Source of the DNA: Polytrichum commune
Lineage: Eukaryota; Streptophyta; Polytrichopsida; Polytrichales; Polytrichaceae
NCBI GenBank assembly: GCA_950295325.1
Contig: OX485807.1
Location: forward strand, 22,107,666-22,171,665
Direction of reading: 5' to 3'
DNA length: 64,000 bases
Shown here in pieces: positions 1-11,579 of this stretch; the stretch's first letter is position 1; each line of letters opens with the position of its first letter. Position numbers and translations under genes: made by a program. A model generated the notes under the pieces. That model worked only from the letters and a program-made list of their open reading frames with translations, had not been told where the DNA came from and did not search any database.

Positions 1-141
1 GCCTCTCAATTCCACACCTTCTTTCTCTGATACAAGGTTTCGTTTGCAAATGCAAACCCAAACACAGGCGCAAACACAGAAACTCGCCACAAAACTTGTG
101 CAATTTCAAGGTTGAGCAGAAAAGAGAAGAGAGGTACGCAC

Positions 142-749
142 ATGGGAGCCAATTCGCGCATGGGCATACGCATCGAGAACGCGATTAATATTAGTTGCCA
201 CCATGCCATCAATCTCATTAAATTCAGGTAACAAAACTCTCACAGCCTCTGCAACCTGCATCCCCACCCCCATGCCATTAACCCAAACTGTGACAGATTA
301 TTTTCTTCCATCTCTCAACCACATCCCTTGTCTTAAGGAGTCTACTATCCCAGTAACTATCCCAGTAATTGCCTCCAAGTTGAAGGCTAAGAACAGAACC
401 ACACAACAATTGTCATCACCCATAGCTTCTCCGACAGGAACTCAAGAATACCACATGATAACAAATTCTTAGGCAGAAACCCACGAATGCAATCCAAAAG
501 CAGAAAATTTACATTAACCCAAGAAATGAAGCCAAACCCAAAACCCAAGGGCTGCATTGCATTTCCCAATTGGGCATAACCTCATACCTGAGGGCAGAAC
601 GGGGATGCTCGAGTTTGAGAGGTTCGAAGCTCCACGGATGAGGCTTGCGCTCTTACGGTGAACTTCCTTGTACGCAAATTATGAGGTTGTCTAATGCACC
701 ATGAACTGTGAAGGAACAGAGCAGCTCCCGAAGCCACCGCCATAGCCAT
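142..749 (-). CDS. Plastid-targeted PLP enzyme, methionine gamma-lyase-like family (exons 1-2, partial)
   Basis: Two exons read on the minus strand. Exon 1 is 749-588: the ATG follows GAGAAGGT, and 54 codons run in phase 0 to a CAG|GTATGAG donor. Its product opens MAMAVASGAALFLHSS and reaches RKFTVRAQASS, a typical chloroplast transit peptide with a likely cut near VRA. Exon 2 is 255-142: 38 codons after a TGCAG acceptor, including VRVLLPEFNEIDGMVATNI and RVLDAYAHARIGSH, ending at a GTGCGT donor. The 332-nt intron is 587-256. The alternative acceptor 5 nt further on would give an early stop, which supports this one. Exon 2 resembles the N-terminal helix of the PLP-dependent family called methionine gamma-lyase-like or aluminium resistance protein (Bacillus YnbB type), where a G-x-H leads into the substrate loop. 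The PLP lysine and the rest of the fold would lie off the left edge. Exon structure is quite sure; family assignment is from recall, not a search. Confidence 0.68.
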
Positions 750-890
750 ACCTTCTCTGCAACAAATGCTTCACTCTCAACACAAACACATAACTTACAC
801 ATACCAACACCCAACTTCTCTCTCGGGGTTTATGTGAACCCCGCCCAAAACCTCAGGCCCACCTTTGGCTCCCGGGTTAACTTAACTACA
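750..890 (-). promoter_or_regulatory. 5' leader and proximal upstream region of the plastid enzyme gene
   Basis: Sequence upstream of the minus-strand ATG at 749. The start context has a purine at -3 and G at +4, favourable for plant initiation. The leader read on the minus strand is purine-rich (CCGAGAGAGAAG near 820-831). I see no clear TATA box within 150 bases, so the start of transcription is not placed. Confidence 0.35.
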
Positions 891-960
891 CTAATATGTT
901 TAGTAGGGTCACACTAATTTGTTTAGTGGGGTCACACTAATTTTGCAGTCGGAAATAGTG
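889..960. repeat. 23-bp tandem repeat with CACTAAT start, about 2.5 units
   Basis: Units begin at 889, 912 and 935, each with CACTAAT; the first two are 23 bp and differ at two or three positions. The block is preceded by TA and ends near ATAGTG, like the CACTAAAT...ATTTAGTG ends of MITEs elsewhere in the window. It lies 140-210 bp upstream of the plastid enzyme ATG, so it may be a MITE remnant in that promoter. Confidence 0.6.
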
Positions 961-1205
961 TGGTGCCTCACAGGTTTTATGCAGCTGAGTCATGGAAGAG
1001 CTTGCTAGGTAAGAAAATGGAATTCTCAAGTGTAATAACTAATTTCAAGGGTAAATGCCTTTCTACACATGCGGAAGTACATGATCTTTGTACGTGTACC
1101 TATTAATATGATGTGTCTCGAGTTCAATGTTGGGTCCCCACCAAGTAAGTTGGGGGGAGGATTTCGAATTTTTTTGAATTTGAGTAGCAGTGGGGCCAAT
1201 AAGTA

Positions 1206-1525
1206 CACCAAATAGGAGGTTTTAGTGTTTGATACGCTAAATACGAATGCATACGCTAAATATCACTAACCCTATGAAAGTAAGTAGCATTAAATGTAAA
1301 CTCAAACACTACATATCAACTATGGTAATATGTGGAAGTTACATGTTTGAATTTAGTGTTGGTAAGGATATGAAAAAATAATATAACAATGATAAAAGGA
1401 GAATTCCAACGTATCTTCTAGCGTATCTTCTAACATTAATTATCAAAAAATTAAAAATAAGTGTTGAGCACGGTAGGGTGGTCACAACATTAAAGATAAT
1501 TGAACACTAAATATCTTATTTAGTG
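1206..1525 (+). mobile_element. MITE family A, copy 1 (TA-flanked, CACTAAAT termini)
   Basis: A 320-bp non-coding element. It starts CACCAAATAGGAGG and ends ATCTTATTTAGTG, imperfect terminal inverted repeats, with TA on both sides (1204-1205 and 1526-1527). It aligns along its whole length with the reverse complement of 26645-26954, sharing blocks such as GAAAGTAAGTA and AATATGTGGAAGTTA. TA duplication is typical of Tc1/mariner-type elements, although the CACTA-like tips also recall other superfamilies. Confidence 0.8.
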
Positions 1526-4034
1526 TAGTGTGTTTCCCCTTGCATTGGTTAGGGGGGACATTGTGGAATTACTAGAAGGCACAAAAAGCTGCAATTTGTT
1601 GTTGGGTACTCTGGTGTTTTACCGGAGATTGCCAAAGTGGCAAGCAGACCCATGTGGCCTACCCTATGGGTGGCCCACAAGCTTGGTGGAGGCAATGGAC
1701 ACCTGCTGGACGTTTTTGCCTATTGGATTTGAAATTACATGCGGTTTTGTTTGGAAGGAAGCATTTAATGGGGGCAAAGGAGGGCTGCATTATTTATGGG
1801 TTGGGATTGGCAGGGTATTCGTCCTCCTCTGCCAGCTCAGGGGAGGATGCTTTTCAAATAGGCATATTCCTCTTTCTATTCCCATACCCTGGGAGGATAA
1901 TAATATAGAGGTTTCCAAAAAATTATGTGTACAATTGTTTTTTAAAAAATAAAGCTTTCTTTCCGCAACAGTACATGATGTGTCTTTTTCTAGGGCCAAC
2001 ATTTTGGCAACTATTGGGCAAGCAACTACAATTCTAATGCAAATCCCAGTAATTCAGAAGCCAATGGGAGGGGCAAAGAGAATTATCGCAGACGAACGTA
2101 CTCTAATTCATCTTTAAAAAAAGAGCATTAAAATAGTATACAATTTGGAAGTTATTATTTCTAAGTGAAGTGACACCAAATTTAATATTAAAGACCTTGC
2201 ATTAGTTGAATCCAAGTCATTTAAGATGAATTGACCACAAACATATAGGGGATGAAACTTGTGCTTGATAGGGCTTTAGGTGCTTATCATAAATTCCTTT
2301 TAGATTAGTTACATGTGCAAATCAACAACCTAACGTCAAAATGGTGTCATGTAGATGTTAAGTTCAATGTTTTTTGAGTTTCATAAGGACCCCTTCAGAA
2401 ACACAAAAGACATTATCAAGGACTTGATTGCTAATGGTGAGATTATGTCACAACACGAGAGTAAACCATTTAGATACGTGTTTAACTTCATGAGGAACTC
2501 TTTGGGACAAAATTTGTCTCTTTCGTTCCATAAGTGATTTCGATGAGAACTCGGACATTGCCGTCATATGAGGGCGCTCAAGTTATAGCAAAATGGATTG
2601 AAACCGTACTATTTGGTGCTCTCTCCAATGTGACATTAGGGAGATCATTGTGTCCTATTAGCATGTGCTTAAGTTGCTCAATTTGATGATGCCTTGAGAG
2701 GTATATTGTAGGTTGTTAGGGAGCCCGAGCTTCCAAGATCCTCACTAACTTAAGTGGATCAAAGTACAAAATGTTTGCATCAATCCGAAGCTTGTGAGAA
2801 CATTGTATTTTCTAGGCATTAGTGTGAAGGGATAGTGCCCAATACCAAGTGCTAAGAATCCTCACCTTGGCTCAAGTCATGGCTTTCCATGACGGCCTCA
2901 TTTACTCTTTGTGTTCATTGTCAAATATGGGTAGAAACATCTATTTTAATTATCGCCACAAATGGAACATGAAGTGGGCAAATACATGCCCCACCATTAT
3001 CACCCATGGAAACTATGTTGTTCCCATGGCGTATGGGATAGTTGGAAGGGACATAATTATCAATGCCTAAAGAAAGTAGAGGCATCCATAACCGATCACT
3101 TAAGAGATTTTGCACCAGATTTGGAGAAGTATAAGGTGGTGCAAATTTTCCCCATGTAGGAAGACATAAATCGTAAGGATGGCAAAAAACATTTAGTAAT
3201 TTTACTCCTTAAATTGAATTTAATTTGAATTTTTGAAGCTAAAAGTTGGTCAGAACACATTATCAATGTTTAGAGTCTGCCATAACCACTCGTTGTTCCG
3301 TTTGTGGTGATACTAGGACATGTGTCATGGCACTATTGCTTCCGCTTGATCAAAATACAATCCCGGCCTCATCAAAATTTGGGTATCCTATAGATTGCCG
3401 ATGGGGTCTTGATCAGGAGTAGGTGCCTCTACTATATATAAAAGGAAGTTACTAGTGAACATAATACGGACTAATCAAGCCATTGTTGTTAAAACAAGTC
3501 TTGACACTTCTTGATGTTTTGCCTAAAAGTAAGGCATGTAGGAATATTGGTATTCCTAAAGAGTTTAACAATTTGGCTAAAGATCATGGGGGTGGACTCT
3601 TCATACCATGTACACACTAACATGAGTGTAAGAAGGGCTATTATTCGAGGCACTAGCGTACATAGTATACATAAGGGAGAGGTATTATTTTCCTCTAGTA
3701 TTTACCTTTTAAAAGGCTATTATTTTTTTCTAAATAAAGGTATATACACAAAAGGGGGCCCTAAGATTTAAAGGAAAATTTGACAACAAATGTGTTAGTT
3801 TCATGCAATTCATGTTTTTCATCCATTATTGTCATATGGTCATTGTCCTTGGTGACTATCATGTATGTCCTTGTTAGAGTTTGCATTTGGGTTCTAGGTT
3901 TTTAAAAACTAAAGGCTCTTGAGGTGCTCATGGGCTTTCTTGACTTATACTCTTTGATTTGTGGCTAAGTTATTATGCTCTTGTCTTTGTTTGTATAATA
4001 CATTCATTGAGTTACATACTATGGATCAAAAAGA
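1526..4034. other. Unassigned intergenic DNA with repeat remnants
   Basis: No recognisable gene. Open frames at 1530-1952 (140 codons) and 2849-3070 match no family I know and lack exon signals. 2165-2285 resembles the interior of the MITE H copies at 32200 and 62664 (AAGTCAT...GATGAATTGACCACAAACAT), so it is probably a fragment of that family. Confidence 0.45.
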
Positions 4035-4290
4035 TTTCCTCATTGGAAAGTGAAAGGGGATTTCATGTGCAATAAAGGCTATTTCACTCATGAAACATAT
4101 TATATATGTAGTGGAGGCATTTAGCACATCAAATTGAAAAGTTGAGTATACATACACGAGTCCATTTTCTAGGATGCGGTTAGTACGTATACATTTAATT
4201 TTCTTTATAAACTTCTTATGTATAGCGGGTTTAATTTCATAGTGACCCACGCATATCAGTTAGGTTTCCACTGAAGTCCACCCCCGGGCT
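4035..4290 (+). repeat. Dispersed repeat family E, copy 1
   Basis: About 255 bp alignable to the reverse complement of 22960-23215, sharing GTAGTGGAGGCATTTA, ATTTTCTAG and TTTCATAGTGACC. Boundaries and duplication are not clear. Non-coding. Confidence 0.6.
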
Positions 4291-4405
4291 AAAAATTAAG
4301 TGACATATGATGTTATGTATCTTTGCAACAAATCATTGCACTTGGGTGAAATACCAGAGCAATTTATGTTGAGAGTCTCACCCTAATTCCAAAAAGAGGT
4401 GGCTA

Positions 4406-5276
4406 CACTAAACATGGTATTTGGTGTCACCAATTCTAATTGTCTTGCTCAATACTAATATTAAACTACATTATAGTTTCACCAACTCTAAATGTTCACC
4501 TAACATTATTTGTCATTCCTTGTAGATTCTTTGGGGGATTATAAATTACCATAGCACCATTGCTGGATCATGCACCTCGAAACGAATATTTTGAAAAATA
4601 AGGTTCATCAACTTAGAATATAATTCATGAGATTTCGTCAGTCCTATGATCTAAAAGAAATTAATTTGTTTTTTTGCTAAGGGCCAGCAATACTGGTAGT
4701 GGGTTGTTGTTTTTTCATTCATTCGTGGCGGCTTCTTGGTCGTAAACCTAAGTATCCACCTTAACCTTACTTAGTGTGCCTCTTGTTTGTCTTTGCACAG
4801 TGTATGTGTTAGGTCTTTTGTATGTATTTTCACTTTGACATGTGTGAGAAGAGTGTTAGAAGTTAGCATCCAACCTCTTATGGCACGTTGACATGGTTGG
4901 AGATTAGAAGACTCCAAAATTTCCATTAGTTAGTTTTTTTCCCAATATAAATTTTCACTTATTTGTTTGATTGGGTTTACAATTTCCAAAAAAAATTGGT
5001 TATTTATTGGGAATTATTTTTGCACGAACTAACTATGGTGCTACGGTATAGTGTTGCAATTATTGTCACTTACCAAATGATTTTTCATGTAACTTTTAAT
5101 CATCCATGATAATATTTCATCACAAGTTGTTGACGAGAGAAGGTAGGGTTTTGGCCAATGGATGAACTCATCCATCATCCATGACAATAGTTGTTCAGTT
5201 ACTCATAAGAAGTGTCATCCAAAAACTTACCATAGTGACATTAAATACCATATGACACTAGATATCAAATTTAGTG
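4406..5276 (+). mobile_element. MITE family B, copy 1, interrupted by a nested element
   Basis: Starts CACTAAACATGGTATTTGG after TA (4404-4405) and ends ATCAAATTTAGTG before TA (5277-5278). Without the insert at 4549-5046 it is about 370 bp and aligns with 50737-51108 and with the reverse complement of 46700-47053. Shared blocks include GTCTTGCTCAATACTAAT, GGATGAACTCATCCAT and GTGTCATCCAAAAA. Non-coding. Confidence 0.82.
4549..5046. mobile_element. Nested 498-bp TIR element inside MITE B copy 1
   Basis: The insert begins CCATAGCACCATTG; its other end, read in reverse complement, is CCGTAGCACCATAG (12 of 14 identical). TA flanks both ends (4547-4548 and 5047-5048). The empty site is seen in the two other family B copies, where the flanks are continuous, so the limits come from comparison within the window. 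No coding capacity seen. Possibly a second Tc1/mariner-type MITE. Confidence 0.75.
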
Positions 5277-5339
5277 TAGTTTATGGTCAAGAACCGGCAA
5301 CCCATTTCACTGTTGGGAGACATTTATAAGAATGTGGCA

Positions 5340-6110
5340 AAATTATTTGTGAACTCTTCAACCGACTATGCCAACGATTAATTGTCCCAACCAAATAGGT
5401 TTTTCGAAGGCTTGCAATATAATGGATTTTTATTTATGTTTGCAACATAAGTGGTCACTTGGGTTACGGAGAGTTGACAAGAAATTGCAATAGTTGATGG
5501 TAGACTTTGAGAAGGCCTTTGATGAAGTTGGTTGGGATTTTATGAGAGGAATGGCTTTTTTACCTTTGGGTTTTGCAAAGAGCGGGTGGATCTTTACTCT
5601 TATTCAAAAGCTCACTCTATTCTTTGGTGAATGGTGATAATAGTGATTCATTGGTAATAACTATAGATAACCAATGTCTGGCAATCTGACTTGAATTTGA
5701 GTCCATTGGCTCTACCCTGCTAAAGAATCCTCTTGGTGCAGGGTGGGGACTACTGCTTATTTTATGGTGGGTGGGCCCTTGGCTTCCTACCTACTTAGCT
5801 AGTTATTTCCGGGAAGTAGAGCAGATTTCACAACGGGAATCAAACCGCCGACCACTCCATTCGGGTAATAACTGTATCTCTTAGACATGGATCATGTCCT
5901 CTCTCGTTGTACTTATACATTATAGTAGGGGAAATTCAGCTAGAAAAAAAGAAATATTGAATAGTTGGAGCCACTCTACCAATTGGACAATATGTAATTA
6001 ATACCTCTTTGTGGATGATTCAACGTTCTTTGGGCAAGAGTCCTCACTAAATCTTGAGAAAACAAAGGATGATTTTTATTTTTATTTTTTTTGGAAAGTG
6101 GCATGTAGCT
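5340..6110 (+). pseudogene. LINE reverse transcriptase fragment (family C), split by a SINE
   Basis: Reverse transcriptase remnant of a non-LTR retrotransposon, which would copy element RNA at a nicked genomic target. Readable motifs on the plus strand: MVDFEKAFDEVGWDFMRGM (first catalytic Asp, 5491-5550), then, past the SINE at 5666-5863, LRHGSCPLSLYLYI (the SxRQGCPLSP box) and YLFVDDSTFF (the F/YxDD active site, near 6001-6035). Frameshifts separate these blocks. The upstream stretch with LCQRLIVPTK and the spacing fit plant L1-like elements. It is non-functional: endonuclease is not seen, and neither end of the element can be placed. Confidence 0.72.
5666..5863 (-). mobile_element. tRNA-derived SINE (family 1) inside the LINE RT
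   Basis: Flanked by GGTAATAACTATA (5653-5665) and GGTAATAACTGTA (5864-5876), a 13-bp target duplication with one mismatch. Read on the minus strand it has GGTTTGATTCC (5846-5836), a near-consensus RNA polymerase III B box, and aligns with the plus-strand SINE at 61148-61410 (shared GGAGTGGT, GGCGGTT, TAGGTAGGAAGCCAAG, AGAGGATTCTT). About 198 bp and truncated at its 5' end relative to that copy. Confidence 0.85.
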
Positions 6111-9100
6111 AGGCTTTTTCTAGGACTCAAACAACAAAATCCATGGTACTCAATCACAAGGAAAACTTATATAGTGTTTATAAAGATTAATGTCACATTG
6201 GCTTAAGGAATCTAACAAAAACAGATGGCTGAAACTTTTCAGTTCTTTCATTTACATGCCAAACGACCTTATTTAATGGTTTTTTTTTGTGCTTCTTCCA
6301 TTGTGTGTGATTTTATCCTACCTATAGATACATATCACTCCAATGTAATGCTCTAATTCAATGTGGAGCTCAACACCTCTACAAATAACATCTAACAAAT
6401 AATCATGATTAAATTCTTTGGTAATTGCCTTTGAGAAACCATATAAGGCTTAAGGTTGGTTACCTATAATTTACAATAATCTGATAAATGTATTATCTTA
6501 ATCAACTTGAAAACCCAAAGGCAAGCTCTTCAAGAACCTATAGGCACGACCTTCTCATTATCATCTCATAAATTACCAAACAAGTTAATTCAATAATGAT
6601 GCATACACAAATTAGGTTGTATTCCAAATGCATATATTAATCATATTGGCATAGAAGTCATAATCTTTGGATATAGTCTTGATCAAATATTGGTAAATCT
6701 TCTTCCTCCAAGGTAAAGTTGTTTCCGTACGATAACTTGATCACATCATCACTAGGCCTCATCACATCCCCTTGCTTAACTTTATTTCCTTCTATGTGCA
6801 ATGATTGGCTATGACTCACATGTTATACTCTTTGTTACGCCTTCATCTCAAGGTGATGTCTTCTTAAATCTAAAGGGGATGACAATTATCTAGTTACAAA
6901 GACTATATAACTTGCCAAACCATTTGACTATTGCTCAATCAACCTTATTATCACTCAATTTTCTCACACTCAAGCTAATCGCCTTGTGTGAGGAAATTTG
7001 TTGATCAATATTCAATGATCATTCAACTAATCAGTCTTTTGTTTTAGTCTCTCAAAGATTTTTGAATCTTACACAAGCTCTTCGCCTTCCATCGCTCTTT
7101 CAAACTAAATGGCATGCTTTGGCAATTGCCGCCCATCACACTAGGATCAACACTCTAGCTTATAGCCAAGATTTATCTCACAAGACTCATTGTCTTTTAG
7201 AGATTATGGATTAATCCTTCTCAGCCTTGCCAAATATTAAATCGTGTGGACTAAGACTCGGCTTTTACAACCTTTGATTTTATTATGCAAAGTACACAAA
7301 CTCTTGAGGCCCACATCTATGTGCTCCAATCAACTCACATAATCTCTCAGTGAAGATTATAGCTCCAATCTCCACAAAAGCTCTCATTGTTTGCTCAAGA
7401 AAACTAATATTATTTTTTTGAAGTACAAAGAGTGACAATCAACATTTCATTCCAAGTACAAAATGACACAAGTTAATCGATCCATTTAATCTTAGTTTCA
7501 ACTTCAAAGAAATTTCAACAATCCAAAGCACCCGTTCTACAAGATTATCACCTTATCCTCAACGTTACAGTATGTCCCTCTAGTTCACTCTGGAACCCCA
7601 ATTCTAACATGCTTACAATGTTGGTACCCTCCCTCACTATTTATTGGTTGGGCATATGTCTTGGTGTCTTCCCCTTCTTTCTAAGTCGTATTACAAATGA
7701 TCCACGTCATGAACCAAGATGGATGGGTAAGGGAACTTTTGACCAATACCTAGAGATCAAGAGCAAACAATCTTTTACTATCTTACCAGTAACCCCTTAC
7801 GAATGATTTGATTGACTTCCCTTGTCTCAGACCCCAGGGGTTTAAGCGCCAATGGTTAGCTCTGAACCATAAACACGTTCGTTGTTGCCTGAGGTTTTGA
7901 ACGTCAACCAATGGTTGTGTGTTTCTGACCCAAAGAAACATCATTCTAAAGGGGGGGTTCCAATCTAGGTGATTAGCTTTCCTAAAATGGTAATCGAGAG
8001 TGATCCATGGAAAATTATTGTCTAGTTCCTAAAACCCCCTTTTGATCAGCCCTCTACCTATTTCCTGGATTACCTTTCTTTGTTTCCTATTACCGGGCTT
8101 ACTGATCATGGTGTCAATGTGGATCGTCTTTTCCTTCTTTGCCCCTTTACATTTTGTAACACAAAATTGAATCCCTTATCGCATCCTAGTTCTTACATCT
8201 TCCACATCCTTTCATGAAGGGGGTGTGAGTGTCTAGCAACTACTCTTCCTAAAAACCCACTCAACAAACTAAGGGATTTGCCCTATTGTTCTACCAAATC
8301 AAAATAAAACTCCTTCCTTCTTTCTTCCTCTCATACCTTCAAATCCACATATGTTAATTGCTTATATCTTACTTTTCTATTGCTAATCCTACAAATCCAT
8401 GACAATTGTGTTGTCAACATTTTTGACTACTATCAACTATCATGTCTTTAATCACTTATTGCCATATAAATTGCTATTCCCAAATTTGCATTTTCTTTAA
8501 ACATTTATCCTAAATTTGATCTTCACCTAAGTCATTGAATTATATCCTTTACCCACCCATAACGCTCAAGCATTTCATCTAGGATCGGCACACTAAGCAA
8601 CTCTCCCAATCTCCATCTATGATATTTGGTGCCAGAAGCTTATATTGTACCCAAATAGCCAAAATGGTTTTGGTATCAAACAAAATTGATTGCCAAAATA
8701 TTGTGTAAATAAAATTTCAAATATATAGGTAACTATACAATAACACACATTGTTAGCCAAAGGTATCAAAATCATCCATCAATTGTTATTGACTATGTAC
8801 CGCTTCATTGTAGCTTGACTAGGTCATAAAACCTACAAACTAATTACATAAACTTTAGCATGTTAAGCCACAACCATTGTTTCAAGCTCTAACATCCTTA
8901 TATAGCCACAATTAGGCTTGATTTTCCACATCGAGCGAGCCAAATCATATTAGAGACGCCACATTAGGGTGACCATTTGAGGGAAGGGAGCCTTGTCAAA
9001 GTAAAGGGACTCGTTCCCATTCAAGAAGAGCAAATTCCAATAATATTGATTGAGTTGGACGTGAGAAAGATGGTACATAAGGGCGAGGTGCATGCAAATT

Positions 9101-9250
9101 GCTAGTTGTAGGATTGTACATACATTGAAGCAAAGCTTCAAGCCAAAACAAGGTAGAGTGAGGATGTGAGGAGCTTGGAAATCTAGAGAACACATTGCTA
9201 ATATCATAACGCTTGAAATATCATAGTCGAAACTTTACTATGCCATGATT
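6111..9250. other. Unassigned AT-rich DNA
   Basis: No gene or element recognised in about 3.1 kb. Short open frames (7609-7806, and 8950-9207 in reverse) resemble nothing known. A stretch near 7130-7300 has weak word similarity to 24640-24780 (ATAGCCAAGATTTAT against ATCGCCAAGATTTAT), which suggests a shared unidentified repeat. Confidence 0.35.
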
Positions 9251-9269
9251 TTATGGTCAATGGTTCTTT

Positions 9270-9774
9270 GTTCCTCTGGTGCATGGTTCTTTCCTTCACA
9301 CATACAATTACAAATCACCAAACTACATAAATTCTCATAATGGGCACACTTAGACCTCAACCTAGCCAAATGATCTATCACAAGCAACCCTAATAAATCC
9401 AAATTAAAACTTGATGTATTCGAAAGCATTCAAACAATCCCAAAAGGTCCTATTAAAAAATAAGCCCATCCCTAACCTCTCCAATAATGAACCATACACT
9501 TACTTAGGAATACCCGTAGTCCCCTCCCTCAAATGGAAATTGCAAAGAGACATAACAATGGAGAAAGCATAGAAACAAAGTAAGTAACTAATGATGTCAC
9601 CGGCGACCATCAAACAAAAATCCACAACCTTAACACCATCATAAAGCTCAGTATAGCCTACGCCTATTATGTTGCCCCCTTCTCCAAACCTAACATCCGG
9701 AACCTTGACAAAATCCTTAGCAAACTCACCAAAAGCTCATCAAGCATCCTAACCCACATCTCCATCAAGGTCTC
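9270..9774 (+). pseudogene. LINE family A fragment (C-terminal part of RT region)
   Basis: Plus-strand reading gives ITKLHKFS-WAHLDLNLAK, PYTYLGIPVVPSLKWKLQ and, after a frameshift, YAYYVAPFSKPNIRNLDK, the connection/thumb region just after the reverse transcriptase core of LINEs. The same segment is seen at 36120-36600 (QLNKLRLCSDWAHMELGINK, PYTYL). Stops and frameshifts make it non-functional. The match stops at about 9774, where a different, GA-rich sequence begins. Confidence 0.68.
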
Positions 9775-11469
9775 TGTAAAACCATTTTTTTGGCTATCGC
9801 CTGGCCGAAGATGGCCATTTTCAAATTTTGATGAGATTCATCCGGCTATTGGCCACTGGAAGCCATCCAGTGTGGGATGGAAGGGCTATTGCCGTTTCAG
9901 GCGGTTAGGAGTTCTAACCGATTGCTCCTCTTCCCCGACTCTATGAGGAGGAGGCAACTGAGGTGGACGACAGGCTATTTTCAATCATAGAATCAGACAT
10001 AGTCTCATAATAGAGCAATAGGCTGGTAGAGCCTCAACGCTCAGTGACTGAGGTTGAGTGCAATTAGGCATACTCCGAGTGTGATACTCTAGAGAAACAT
10101 AGTAATAGATTGTTGAGAACCGAGTGATTCGGGATCTCATGACTTTAACTTTGATACGAAGAATACATGAATTTGATGAGCAATAGTCTTAATGCATGAA
10201 CACCGAAGGTGTGATGGTTGTCGTGAATGTTTGCTTTGGAATGTAATGTCTGGAGTATAATTGATTCGTGGGTGATGACAAATGAGTCAACTTGAACAAG
10301 ATTGTGTCAAAAATTGTAAGCAAGATTACTGAGTAACCAAGTCGGTTGTAAGAAAGTATATTCGGGCGATAGGCCGACGAAGAAGGAGAAGAGTCTAAGA
10401 GAGTAATGTCTAGAAAGGTCGGCATTATATGAGAATAATCGTAGTCACCTGTTGAGGGCTATGGCCGAGAAGAAGATTTACTAAGTCTAAGAGAGACATA
10501 GAAGTAAAAGTGTTGGCGATAAGCAAGGATGCACTCACCATAACCTGAGAGTCAGTGAGAGAGAAGACGAGTCGCTTGAGAGGGGCGATCGCCTATTCAT
10601 TAGTAAGATAAAGAGATTACCCAGTCAAGAGACTGAAGTTGAATAGATGTTGAGAGGAAGTAAAAGAGGCAAGCATTCTGAGGGGACGCAGTAAAGGCTG
10701 AGAGGCTTGAGAGAAGCAAGGCCATTACCAAGAGAGAGATTTAGTGGCCATGGCCATATTCAAAGGTTGAAGCCTGAGTGTCAGAGATAGACGTTACCCG
10801 GCAGTTACCGAGGTAAGGGTATAGCATGGGTAGGGCCATTGAGCCGAGAGAGAGAAGAAGGCGAGAAGTCAGTAGCAGGTAGGTCATAGGCTGCCAAGAC
10901 GTTACCAGAGAAGGAGAATGCGTTACTACCAAAGAGTAAGACTATAACCAGTGCAAGTTCTTAGTAAACAACAACATACTAAAAGCTTTAACACATGATA
11001 TCGCCTAGCTTGTCATGTATTGTTTTGTGTATTGACAGTGTGGATGTTTCTGAGATGAGTTGCTAGGTTTACCGGATAAGTGGAGATGATGGCTATTAGC
11101 TCTGCGACACTTGCGTGATGGTTGTAAGTTGATTAAAGAAGGAATTAAATCGTTGAATTACCGCAATTATGATTTATGGTGAGCAAAGACTATGCAGTTA
11201 CAAAAAGACATTACCCCGGACTTTGTCTTGACTATGAGCCATCTACTACTCGCCAAGCTATTGAGCTTCATGACTGAAATAAGTCAAAACATAGAGTGAT
11301 AGAAGATTCCCTGAAGATAGGACGGAATCACTCACGACGGAAGACTCACAAATGAACATCTAAAAGGAGAGTAAATTAATATGAATGAGAGTAAGGAATG
11401 AAGACAACCATGTATTGTCATTAGATACCTTAATCCAGTGTGACATTAACCCTTATAGACACTAGCTCA
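9775..11469. other. GA-rich insertion-like segment, possible solo LTR
   Basis: The segment breaks the LINE fragment and has different composition (many GAGA and AGTAAG words). It can be bounded as TGTAAAACC...TAGCTCA with flanking GTCTC (9770-9774) and GTCTT (11470-11474), four of five matching, as expected for an old solo LTR of about 1.7 kb. I could not pick up the LINE on the far side, so this is tentative. Confidence 0.35.
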
Positions 11470-11579
11470 GTCTTCCTTGAGACCTAGTTCCTTGGGTTTT
11501 GTTGTTTTAAGTCCTAGCAAAAAACCTAACTATAGTTTCCAACATCAACACCACATCCATGCTACATGACTAAACATAT

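Noticed and set aside
708-917. Plus-strand 69-codon frame
   Set aside because: It lies opposite the transit-peptide exon and leader of the minus-strand gene and has no own signals.
1530-1952. 140-codon plus-strand frame, considered as an exon or organelle insert
   Set aside because: No known domain, no splice signals, and I do not recognise plastid or mitochondrial sequence in it.
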